Source of the DNA: Pseudomonadota bacterium
GTDB taxonomy: Bacteria; Desulfobacterota; Desulfobulbia; Desulfobulbales; Desulfobulbaceae
Assembly (NCBI GenBank): GCA_009778235.1
Contig: WRKE01000180.1
Location: 1-6,087, forward strand
Length of the DNA stretch: 6,087 nucleotides
Direction of reading: 5' to 3'
Both the position numbers and the translations under genes were made by a program. The notes under the pieces were generated by a model that was not told where the DNA came from, did not search any database, and saw nothing but the letters and a program-made list of their open reading frames with translations. Below are positions 1 to 6,087 of the stretch, piece after piece. The first letter of the stretch is position 1, and each line of letters begins with the position of its first letter.

Positions 1-1046
1 TGCCGCTGGAGCAGGTGCAGGGCCGCGTCCGCAAACCGCTTGTTGCCGAGGCCTTTGCGGCTGAACTGATCGACGAAATCAGCGACCAACAGGGGGATGT
101 CCTCGCGGCGGTCCACCAGGTCGGGCACCATGATGGGCACCACGTTGAGCCGGTAGAAGAGATCGGCCCGGAAGGCGCCCTTGTCGATTTCCTCTTCCAG
201 GTTCTTATTGGTGGCCGCCAGCACGCGCACGTCGACCTCGATGGTCCGCGAGCCGCCGACCCGCTCGAATTTCTGCTCCTGGAGAATACGGAGCACCTTG
301 GCCTGGCTTTTGAGGCTCATGTCGCCGATTTCGTCGAGAAAGAGGGTCGATCCATCGGCCTGGTCGAATTTACCCTTCTTGTTTTCCGTTGCCCCGGTGA
401 AGGCCCCTTTGACATGGCCGAACAGCTCGGATTCGATCAACTCTTCGGGGATGGCAGCGCAGTTGACCGCCACCATCGGACGGTTTGCCCGGCGGGAGAG
501 GCGATGGATGGTCTGGGCCACCAGTTCCTTGCCCGTGCCGTGGCCGCCTCGAATCAGCACCGAGGCGTCGGTGGGCGCCACCCGTTCGATCTGCTGCCGC
601 ATCTGCGCCACCAGCGGGCTGGGGCCGGTGATGTTGACCGGGGCCGGGCCGCTTTCCCGCAACAACTGATTTTCCCGCTCCAGCCGCGCCAGTTGCAGCC
701 CCTTTTTGATCGACAAAATGGTCTTGTCGTAGGAGAGCGGCTTTTCGATGAAATCAAAGGCGCCATCACGGGTGGCCTGCACCGCGGTTTCGATGGTGCC
801 GTGGCCGGAGATCATGACCACCGGCAGAGAAAAACGCTGCTTGATCAGTTTCAGGGCCTCCAGGCCGTCCACGCCCGGCATCCAGATGTCGAGCAAAACC
901 AGGTGGACATCCTTTTCCTCCAGCAACAGCATCCCCTCTTCGGCACTGGCTGCGGTCAAAAACACAAAACCCTCGTCGGCCAGGATGCCGGCGATGCTGT
1001 CGCGGATGGCCGCCTCGTCGTCGATGATCAGAATGGTGTCGGGCAT
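1..1046 (-). CDS. ntrX: NtrX-type sigma-54-dependent response regulator, 3' end beyond window
   Basis: This is the transcriptional activator of a two-component system. It should be phosphorylated by the adjacent kinase and then drive open-complex formation by sigma-54 RNA polymerase. The 348 visible codons start at ATG 1046-1044 (M-P-D-T-I-L-I-I-D-D-E). The receiver domain (about 1-120) has acidic pocket D9/D10, phospho-acceptor D53 in LLDIWMPG, S80 and K102. The AAA+ domain starts near residue 137. It has Walker A GGHGTGKE (167-174), the sigma-54 contact loop GAFTGA (214-219), Walker B LFLDEIGD with D238/E239, sensor I AATN and the FRADLFYRLN arginine-finger segment. The C-terminal Fis-type DNA-binding helix-turn-helix lies outside the window. 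Family members run to roughly 450-480 residues, so about 100 are missing. LLDIWMPG and DGAFDFIEKPL, plus the NtrY neighbour, favour NtrX over NtrC or ZraR. The Walker A histidine (H169), where Ser, Asn or Glu is common, is unusual. No clear Shine-Dalgarno precedes the ATG, and no in-frame start codon was seen in the bases just upstream. Confidence 0.93.
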   Translation of the reverse strand, partial: MPDTILIIDDEAAIRDSIAGILADEGFVFLTAASAEEGMLLLEEKDVHLVLLDIWMPGVDGLEALKLIKQRFSLPVVMISGHGTIETAVQATRDGAFDFIEKPLSYDKTILSIKKGLQLARLERENQLLRESGPAPVNITGPSPLVAQMRQQIERVAPTDASVLIRGGHGTGKELVAQTIHRLSRRANRPMVAVNCAAIPEELIESELFGHVKGAFTGATENKKGKFDQADGSTLFLDEIGDMSLKSQAKVLRILQEQKFERVGGSRTIEVDVRVLAATNKNLEEEIDKGAFRADLFYRLNVVPIMVPDLVDRREDIPLLVADFVDQFSRKGLGNKRFADAALHLLQR

Positions 1047-1096
1047 GCGATGGGTGCTGGCAAGAAAAGGTGGAGAGCTTGGGGCCGGAACCCGGG

Positions 1097-1112
1097 GGCC
1101 GGTTGATCGGCC
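1097..1112 (-). other. Short GC-rich inverted repeat in the kinase-regulator gap
   Basis: GGCCG (1097-1101) and CGGCC (1108-1112) flank a 6-base loop. A second small repeat, CCGG-AAC-CCGG, lies at 1085-1095. Both would be in the leader of the regulator mRNA. No T-run follows on the minus strand, so this is not a typical intrinsic terminator. It could affect mRNA processing or translation, or simply reflect GC-rich sequence. Confidence 0.3.
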
Positions 1113-1127
1113 GAAAATTAAGCAAAT

Positions 1128-1156
1128 ATCATATCAAGTATCCAGCGGCAGCTCAA
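1128..1156 (-). promoter_or_regulatory. Candidate internal sigma-70 promoter for the response regulator
   Basis: On the minus strand TTGAGC (1156-1151) and TATGAT (1133-1128) are separated by exactly 17 bases. They match the -35 consensus at 4 of 6 and the -10 consensus at 5 of 6 positions. The -35 lies in the last codons of the kinase gene, and the -10 directly follows its stop codon in a locally AT-rich patch within GC-rich DNA. Transcription would begin near 1121 and give a leader of about 75 nt before the regulator ATG. This is a sequence match only; chance AT-rich placement after a stop codon is possible. Confidence 0.35.
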
Positions 1157-3356
1157 CGGCAAAGACCGTGCCAATGGGGCTGTTGTCTACAACCCGGATC
1201 GTGCCGCCATGCTCGCTGACAATGGTGTGGGCAATGGCCAGGCCCAGGCCGGTTCCCGATTTGCGGGTGGAGAAATAGGGCTCGAAGATCCGCAGCTTGA
1301 CCTCGTCGGTAATGCCTGGGCCGGTGTCGGCCACCTTCATCCGGACCTGGTCGGCGGCGCTGCCGAATTCGAGGGTGACGGTGATGGTGCCGCCGCCTCC
1401 CAGGACGGAAACCGCATTGTCGAGCAGGTTGATCAAAACCCGTTTGATCTGGACGCCATCGAACAGAAATTCCGGTACGGTCGGGTCGATTTGGCAGGCA
1501 ATGGTCAAATGCTTGTGCGCCTCCTGATAGAGGATGACCACCTCATGGATGAGCTGTCCCAGATCTTTTTGTTCCTTGTGCAGCTCCGGCATGCGGGCGA
1601 AGTTGGAAAACTCGCTTACCAGCTTTTTGATCTCGTCGACCTGATTGACGATGGTGGCGGTGCACTGGTCAAAGATGTCCCGGTTGTCGCCGATGCTGTC
1701 CAAATAGCGTTTGCGCAGCCGCTGGGCCGAGAGCTGGATGGGGGTCAGGGGATTCTTGATCTCGTGGGCGATGCGGCGGGCCACTTCCTGCCAGGCGGCG
1801 AGCCGCTGCGCCTTTTCCAGGTTGGTCAGGTTGTCGAAGACGATGACAAAGCCTATGGGCTGCTGGTGGTCGTCCACCATCCGGGTCACATTGACCTGGA
1901 GCGACAGGGTTTCCCCCCGGCGGATGGTCACCCGCAGGTGGCGTTCAATCGTCGATTTGCCGCTGGCCAGCAGCTCTTTGATGAAACTCTCGACGATCAG
2001 CACATGCTGTTTGGGCAGGACGGAATGGAAATCGCGGCCCAGAAAGGCTGTTGGTTCGATGGCCAGCAGTTCCTCGGCAAAGCGGTTGATGGTGGTGATC
2101 CGGTTGTTTTCGTCCAGGGCGATGACCCCGGCGGCCACATTTTCAAGGATGGTTTCCAGGTAACGGCGGCGCTGCTCCGACACCTCGTTGCTGTCACGGA
2201 GCGCTTCGTGGGTCCGGGCCAGTTGCCGGTTCGAGGCTAAAATCTCCGCGGTCATGGAGTTGAAGGAATCGACCAGCATGCCCATCTCGTCGTCCGCCTC
2301 CTTTTCGACGATGAAATCCATGTCGCCGTCGGCGACCCGCCGGGTGGCCTCGGCCAGTTTCTTGATGGGGCCGGTGAGGCCGCGGGCGATATAAAACCCA
2401 AACCAGATTGCCCCGAAGAGCACCAGCAGGGTAATGATCAGCAGCATGATGATCAGGCTGAATTTGATCGGAGCCTTGAGCATCACCAATTGCTGGTAGC
2501 CGGTTATCCCTCCGGAAATGGACTGCATGGATTCAAGTCGGGCTGCGGGGATCAGGACCGAAGTGACGAGAAACCAGGTCTGCGGGGTCTTGAGCTTGAC
2601 CTCCACCGGAACGATCGCCTCGAGCAACTCGCCCAGGACGGTTTTTTGGGTGATCACCTCGATACGGTCAAAGGTGGCGGTCAGGCGCAGGGCCTCTGAA
2701 GGCGGAGGAGGGGGGGCGATGGCCTGGAGGCGTGGTCCGGCCATGGAGATGAGCGGCTTGCGTTCGCTGTTGAGCAGCAGGATGGAATCCGGGGCTCCCG
2801 GTAGATCGAGCGCCAGGGTCTGGGAGAAGAAACGTTCCAGGGCTTTGATGTCGGCCAGGTTCAAGGTGCCGCTTTCCAAGATTGAGGCGAGTTGCTGGCC
2901 GGTGTATTTGGCCTGGGCACTGCTGTCGTCGATGGTTGCCTGCGCCAGGTTGAGCGAGGATTGCAGCGAATCTTCTATCTGGGCGTTGAACCAGTAGTCC
3001 ATGGAGGTGGAGACGAAACGCAGGGCCACTAGAAAGAGGATGACCGTGGGAACCAACGACAGCGAAATAAAACAGATCACCAGCCGGGTGCGCAGTCGGG
3101 AGCCGAGGATCTTCTGCTTGCGCTCAAAGACCAGTTCCACCAGGTTGCGCAGCACCAGGTAGAGCATGAGCAACAACAGCAGGCCGTTGATGTTGATCAG
3201 GGCAAAGATCAGGATGGTGCTGGAGATGGGCAGGTGAAAATCGCCGTTGAGCAGGCCGCGCTGGACATAGCCCAGCACCGGGATCAGCAACAGGCAGAAA
3301 GCGATGACCAGCCATACCAACCGCTGCTTCTTTTTTCTCTGTTCCGCGGTGAGCAT
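1134..3356 (-). CDS. ntrY: NtrY-type transmembrane sensor histidine kinase
   Basis: This 740-residue inner-membrane kinase should autophosphorylate on histidine and pass the phosphate to the downstream regulator. Three hydrophobic segments (about 13-31, 46-69, 91-113) follow a basic N-terminus. A periplasmic region of about 114-297 contains a proline run (215-219). A fourth membrane segment (298-323) leads into a HAMP linker (about 324-377), a PAS domain (about 396-510) and the transmitter. The H-box is HEIKNPLTPI with phospho-acceptor H531. The ATP-binding domain has N-box LINLLDNAV (641-649), DTGPGI (677-682), FEPYFST (691-697) and GTGLGL (701-706). All catalytic motifs look intact, and the length and layout are those of NtrY. 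NtrY relatives are linked to nitrogen, redox or envelope responses; the signal here cannot be read from sequence. The ATG at 3356 lies 18 bp after the DUF4390 stop, indicating co-transcription, although no obvious Shine-Dalgarno precedes it. The gene ends in TGA at 1136-1134. Confidence 0.95.
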   Translation of the reverse strand: MLTAEQRKKKQRLVWLVIAFCLLLIPVLGYVQRGLLNGDFHLPISSTILIFALININGLLLLLMLYLVLRNLVELVFERKQKILGSRLRTRLVICFISLSLVPTVILFLVALRFVSTSMDYWFNAQIEDSLQSSLNLAQATIDDSSAQAKYTGQQLASILESGTLNLADIKALERFFSQTLALDLPGAPDSILLLNSERKPLISMAGPRLQAIAPPPPPSEALRLTATFDRIEVITQKTVLGELLEAIVPVEVKLKTPQTWFLVTSVLIPAARLESMQSISGGITGYQQLVMLKAPIKFSLIIMLLIITLLVLFGAIWFGFYIARGLTGPIKKLAEATRRVADGDMDFIVEKEADDEMGMLVDSFNSMTAEILASNRQLARTHEALRDSNEVSEQRRRYLETILENVAAGVIALDENNRITTINRFAEELLAIEPTAFLGRDFHSVLPKQHVLIVESFIKELLASGKSTIERHLRVTIRRGETLSLQVNVTRMVDDHQQPIGFVIVFDNLTNLEKAQRLAAWQEVARRIAHEIKNPLTPIQLSAQRLRKRYLDSIGDNRDIFDQCTATIVNQVDEIKKLVSEFSNFARMPELHKEQKDLGQLIHEVVILYQEAHKHLTIACQIDPTVPEFLFDGVQIKRVLINLLDNAVSVLGGGGTITVTLEFGSAADQVRMKVADTGPGITDEVKLRIFEPYFSTRKSGTGLGLAIAHTIVSEHGGTIRVVDNSPIGTVFAVELPLDT

Positions 3357-3374
3357 CGGTGGCCGGGACGGGGG

Positions 3375-3950
3375 TCAATACCTGAATTCGATGGTCCGCC
3401 AATCGGTTTCGAAATCCCAAAGAGCGGCAAAGGGAAGCAGCCGCTGCATGCCGAACGGCAGCGCCCCTTTTTTTAAGGTCACCTTGAAATGAATGGCATA
3501 GGGTGCATCGGGCACCAAGTGGGTGAGGGCGATCACCTTCACCCCGTTGAGCTCGGCCATGAGCTGCTTGGCCTGGTTCAGGTCAGCGGTGGTCACGGAC
3601 TTGTCTCCCTGGTCGGAGAGAACGATCGTATAGGTGTTGTTGGCCGCATCAAAGGAAAGGGTGTGGGTGACCGCTGATTCAACCAGAGTGGTGTTGAACC
3701 ATTTGCCGTCGGTCTTGACCAGTTTCATCTGGAAGGTGAACACCGCCGGGACGCCGCTACGGACATCGGCCAGCATATCCGGAGTGAAACCGTTCTTCAC
3801 CGTGGCAAAGAGCAGCAGATCGGAGTCGGAAGCCGTGACGATGATGTCTTTTATTTCAGGGGGTTCTTCTGCGAGGGCCAGCGGCAACCCGGGTTGGAAT
3901 GCCAGCAGAAAGCCGAAGAGGAAGAGCAGCCGGATATCGAAGAATCTCAT
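3375..3950 (-). CDS. DUF4390 family secreted protein
   Basis: This is a 191-residue protein of unknown function. Residues 1-27 form a signal peptide: a short N-terminus with one Arg, a hydrophobic core (about 8-26) and an A-L-A motif at 25-27 giving predicted cleavage before E28. There is no lipobox cysteine, so the mature chain (about 164 residues) should be soluble in the periplasm or peripherally attached. It looks beta-rich, with alternating hydrophobic strands. Features expected of DUF4390 are the G-V-P at 66-68 followed by a strand, and the aromatic C-terminus with W178 and W184 ending in EFRY. From family knowledge, DUF4390 genes sit immediately upstream of ntrY in many Beta- and Gammaproteobacteria, and the same position here supports the call. 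The ATG at 3950 is the only start that gives the signal peptide; a weak GAG lies just upstream. It is the first gene of the presumed DUF4390-ntrY-ntrX operon. A role in sensing with NtrY is inference. Confidence 0.85.
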   Translation of the reverse strand: MRFFDIRLLFLFGFLLAFQPGLPLALAEEPPEIKDIIVTASDSDLLLFATVKNGFTPDMLADVRSGVPAVFTFQMKLVKTDGKWFNTTLVESAVTHTLSFDAANNTYTIVLSDQGDKSVTTADLNQAKQLMAELNGVKVIALTHLVPDAPYAIHFKVTLKKGALPFGMQRLLPFAALWDFETDWRTIEFRY

Positions 3951-4013
3951 TCTCAGGGGTAAATGTCTCGGTGCCTGGGCTCAGGAAGGAATTAATTGAA
4001 AACATAACCAGAC

Positions 4014-4042
4014 CATATACCTGATCGGCAGGTATTTGTCCA
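4014..4042 (-). promoter_or_regulatory. Sigma-70-type promoter of the DUF4390-ntrY-ntrX operon
   Basis: On the minus strand TGGACA (4042-4037, 5 of 6 against TTGACA) and TATATG (4019-4014, 4 of 6 against TATAAT) are separated by exactly 17 bases. Downstream sequence is AT-rich. The start point would fall near 4007, giving a leader of about 56 nt before the DUF4390 ATG. It is the best promoter candidate seen in the gap and points the right way. It is overlapped by two inverted repeats listed separately. Confidence 0.5.
4017..4035. promoter_or_regulatory. Candidate operator: 7-bp inverted repeat in the promoter spacer
   Basis: ATACCTG and CAGGTAT are perfect inverted repeats around the 5-base centre ATCGG, 19 bp in all. 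The palindrome fills most of the 17-bp spacer and overlaps the edge of the -10 element. This is where a dimeric repressor would block RNA polymerase. The symmetry and position are seen directly; binding by any protein is inference, and the regulator is unknown. Confidence 0.45.
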
Positions 4043-4048
4043 CGACAA
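4036..4048. promoter_or_regulatory. Second inverted repeat abutting the first, over the -35 element
   Basis: TTGTC and GACAA flank the 3-base centre CAC. The repeat starts on the base after the first palindrome ends and covers the whole -35 hexamer. The half-sites differ from those of the first palindrome (ATACCTG), so the two need not bind the same protein. A further 5-bp repeat, TCCCG-GCGGG-CGGGA, lies at 4055-4069 upstream of the promoter but may only reflect GC-rich composition. Confidence 0.35.
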
Positions 4049-4099
4049 GTGCCGTCCCGGCGGGCGGGAAGAGTTGGCCCTGTGCCCTGCCCATTGAGC

Positions 4100-4131
4100 A
4101 AAATCGCGCCGTCGGCCTATCTGCCGGCGGC
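4100..4131 (-). terminator. Weak intrinsic-terminator-like hairpin after the ribonuclease gene
   Basis: A 9-base stem (4131-4123 with 4116-4108, one C-A mismatch on the minus strand) with a 6-base loop starts about 29 bases after the ribonuclease stop codon. A run of four T on the minus strand (4103-4100) follows after a 4-base gap (GCGA). The GC-rich stem and position suit a terminator separating the ribonuclease from the DUF4390 operon, but the T-run is short and offset, so termination may be partial. Confidence 0.35.
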
Positions 4132-4159
4132 TCTTGCGAAAAGGCGGGCGCGGGGAGGG

Positions 4160-6087
4160 CTACCATTCGATCCTCAGGATGTTGTCCAGGGGGCGCACCC
4201 GGACGAGCTTGATGCGGATGGTATCGCCGGGATCGACCGGAAAAGCCGGATTGGGCGGCAGGTCGACATCGAACAGGCAGTCGCAGAGGATCAGGTTGAC
4301 CCGCTTCGGGCCAACGCCGACCACCAGGCCGTTGACCCGCTGCCCCTCCTTGGAGGCGAGATAGCGCAGGATCCAGTAGCGGTGCCGCTGTTGCCGAATG
4401 GCATTGGCCCGGGCGAGCTTCTGCTGGATGATGCCGGTGAAGGTCTTGCATTCCTCGCTGGAAAAGAGGATGCCACGGCCGTGGAGCATGTGGCTCAACT
4501 GGTGTTGCATGGCCAGATCAAGGAAACGGCGGATCGGCGAGGTGACGGTGGTGTAGCTGTTGAGGCCGAGGCCGCTGTGTGGCTTGGGATGCGAGGTCAG
4601 TTCGCCCCGGGCGAGATAGCGCCGTTGCAGGGCGATATCGGCGAGGCTGTTCTGGACGCCGGCGATGATGCGTTTGCGTGGCGGCGGCTGGGAACGGAAC
4701 AAACCAGGGGCTTCCCTCGCCGCCAGGTAGGAGGCGGCAAGGCTGTTGGCCAGGATCATGAATTCGGAAATCAGGTTGCGGGCCGGCGTGTCCACCGGCG
4801 AGAGATAGACCTGGATGTGGGCGCGGTCGCGGATGTCGATGTTGACATCCGGCAAGGAGAGCAGCAGGGCATCCCGATCGACCCGCTGCTGCCGCAGTTG
4901 CTGCCGGACCACGTTGAGGGCCGTCAGCTCGGGATCCCGGTCCATTAGGCTGTCTGCCTCGCGGTAGCTCAACTGGCGTTTGACCTCGATGACCGCCGGC
5001 ACAATGGTGGAATGGACGAGGCTGCCGTCTGGATTTAAGGTGACGAGAAAGCTGAGGGTCGGGCGCACCTTGCCCAGGATCAGGCTGCACAAGTCGAGCG
5101 ACAACTGCTTGGGCAGCATGGAGATGTGCCCTTCGGGGAAATAGATGGAGGTCGCTCGCTCCTTGGCCTCGGTAAAGAGCGGGCTCTTGACCGGTACATA
5201 GTGGCTGACGTCGGTGATGTGGATGCCGATTTCCACCTGACCGTTTTCCTTGGGGGCGATGTGGATGGCATCGTCAAAATCGCGGGTGGAGGTGCCGTCG
5301 ATGGTTAGGATAGGCAGCTCACGCAGATCCTTGCGCCTGGGATCGCTGAGCAGCTCCTCGGCCGTTGCTTCCCGCAGGGTTTCGGTGAGACTGAGGCAGG
5401 AGTCGGGGAATTCGACCGGCTGGTCTGAACGGTGCAGGGCCAGATTTTCGTCCTGATCCCAGATCCCCGCCTTGACCAGCACCTCGTGGCCGGCATGGGG
5501 TGCGGTCAGACCGGCCTTTTTTAAGATCTGGCGGATGAATTCGTCCTCCGGGGCCTCGCTGCCGAACAGGACCGATTGGGCCAGCCATTGCAGACATTGC
5601 TGGCGATTTGGCCAGTCAGACTCCTCGACCGCGTTGCCCCGCATGATTGCCTGCAGTCCCCAGGCCGCCTGGTCAAGCAGCAGCGCCTTTTCCTGCTCCC
5701 GCTGCCGCTGCAGCCGCAGGTGGGTGACCTGTTCCGGGGTGTGGGCGACGATTTTTTCGTTTTTGTATTTGAAGAACAGAGGATCAGAGAAAACCGCCCG
5801 CAAAAAGGCGGCCCGTTGGTCGTCGTCCACGGTGGTGCCGAAGTGTAATTCGGCCAGAAACTCGGCGGAAAACTCGCTGTCACTTTCTCCGCAGACGACT
5901 TCCCACAGCGGTTCCAGGTCGATGTCCTCGGCCAGGGCGAGGCGGTCGTCGCTGTGCTTGCGCAGCAGGGCCGCGGTCGCCTCCCGGCTGGTCTCGCTGG
6001 GATAGAGCTGGTGTGATACGCTTAAGATCCTGGCCTTGGGCAGATTGATTTCATGGCCGTTCTGGCTGATCAGATGAATTTTTTTCT
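4160..6087 (-). CDS. RNB-domain exoribonuclease (RNase II / Zam-like), 5' end beyond window
   Basis: This is a 3'-to-5' exoribonuclease of the RNase II superfamily, expected to degrade RNA in the cytoplasm. The frame is open from the right edge to TAG at 4162-4160, giving 641 visible codons; the GTG at 5830 is internal, because conserved-looking sequence continues upstream of it. The visible N-terminus has an SQNGHEINLP segment and then a helical region (LWEVV, LAELHFG, FLRAVFSDPLFFKYK) typical of Zam/cyanobacterial-type RNB proteins rather than E. coli RNase II. The RNB core carries the metal-binding aspartates of TIDGTSTRDFDDAI (visible residues 263, 269, 271, 272), the DVSHYV tyrosine and TSPIRRF near residue 515, so catalysis looks intact. 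RHRYWILRYL follows, then a short S1-like C-terminal domain ending in ILRIEW. Probably only a few tens of N-terminal residues are missing. A 209-bp gap with a promoter separates it from DUF4390, so it is likely a separate unit. rnr and zam remain possible names; none is assigned. Confidence 0.92.
   Translation of the reverse strand, partial: KKIHLISQNGHEINLPKARILSVSHQLYPSETSREATAALLRKHSDDRLALAEDIDLEPLWEVVCGESDSEFSAEFLAELHFGTTVDDDQRAAFLRAVFSDPLFFKYKNEKIVAHTPEQVTHLRLQRQREQEKALLLDQAAWGLQAIMRGNAVEESDWPNRQQCLQWLAQSVLFGSEAPEDEFIRQILKKAGLTAPHAGHEVLVKAGIWDQDENLALHRSDQPVEFPDSCLSLTETLREATAEELLSDPRRKDLRELPILTIDGTSTRDFDDAIHIAPKENGQVEIGIHITDVSHYVPVKSPLFTEAKERATSIYFPEGHISMLPKQLSLDLCSLILGKVRPTLSFLVTLNPDGSLVHSTIVPAVIEVKRQLSYREADSLMDRDPELTALNVVRQQLRQQRVDRDALLLSLPDVNIDIRDRAHIQVYLSPVDTPARNLISEFMILANSLAASYLAAREAPGLFRSQPPPRKRIIAGVQNSLADIALQRRYLARGELTSHPKPHSGLGLNSYTTVTSPIRRFLDLAMQHQLSHMLHGRGILFSSEECKTFTGIIQQKLARANAIRQQRHRYWILRYLASKEGQRVNGLVVGVGPKRVNLILCDCLFDVDLPPNPAFPVDPGDTIRIKLVRVRPLDNILRIEW

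Noticed and set aside
15..1106. 363-codon open frame on the plus strand
   Set aside because: It is antisense to the response regulator, whose minus-strand frame shows complete receiver and AAA+ motifs. The plus translation has no recognisable domain and is explained by GC-rich codon structure.
1209..2240. 343-codon open frame on the plus strand
   Set aside because: It lies opposite the kinase PAS and transmitter domains; the translation is low-complexity and matches no family I recognise.
3974..3985. CCTG-GGCT-CAGG inverted repeat in the DUF4390 leader, sharing CCTG/CAGG with the operator-like palindrome
   Set aside because: The arms are only 4 bp and the spacing differs (4 versus 5 bases), so a chance match cannot be excluded.
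3856..4101. 81-codon minus-strand frame spanning the promoter gap and the DUF4390 signal peptide region
   Set aside because: It overlaps the DUF4390 start in another frame, runs through the promoter and palindromes, and has no recognisable protein features.
4049..4948. 299-codon open frame on the plus strand
   Set aside because: It is antisense to the catalytic core of the ribonuclease and is rich in Gly, Asp and Val as expected of a shadow frame. Its start also falls in the promoter gap without a ribosome binding site.
6079..6085. Run of seven T (seven A in the coding strand) in the ribonuclease gene, with a similar run in DUF4390 near 3469-3475
   Set aside because: Both runs encode ordinary lysine-containing stretches in intact frames; there is no sign of programmed frameshifting or a sequencing error.
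1..6087. Search by eye for tRNA, CRISPR arrays, insertion sequences, toxin-antitoxin or phage genes
   Set aside because: No repeated units, transposase-like frames, terminal repeats or RNA-gene signatures were seen; coding density on one strand with small gaps accounts for the window.

Overview
The window is GC-rich bacterial DNA with every credible gene on the minus strand. Read from high to low coordinates the order is: RNB-domain exoribonuclease (5' end cut off by the window), a small secreted DUF4390 protein, an NtrY-type membrane sensor kinase, and an NtrX-type sigma-54-dependent response regulator (3' end cut off). Nothing here is mobile, CRISPR-like or an RNA gene. The gene content and protein style suggest a Gram-negative proteobacterium in the wide sense. 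The Zam/RNase II-like exoribonuclease beside ntrYX fits Desulfobacterota (former Deltaproteobacteria), but that placement is inference from the proteins, not a search result.

Region by region: 4160-6087 is the exoribonuclease, open through the right edge. The 209-bp gap 3951-4159 is the only sizeable intergenic region. It holds a weak terminator-like hairpin just after the ribonuclease gene. It also holds a good sigma-70-type promoter pointing at DUF4390, whose spacer and -35 region are filled by two abutting inverted repeats that look like operator sites. DUF4390 (3375-3950) and the kinase (1134-3356) are 18 bp apart, so they are probably co-transcribed. The regulator (1-1046) follows after an 87-bp gap that has its own promoter-like sequence and a short GC-rich hairpin, so it may be expressed both by read-through and independently.

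Functionally, the three genes from DUF4390 to ntrX form an envelope-to-transcription signalling unit. A secreted protein of unknown function is encoded with a kinase that has a periplasmic sensing region of about 180 residues. The kinase should phosphorylate Asp53 of the regulator, which would then activate sigma-54 promoters through its GAFTGA loop. The ribonuclease upstream is probably a separate transcription unit. The most interesting parts are the palindrome-covered promoter and the possibility that DUF4390 is a periplasmic partner of the kinase.
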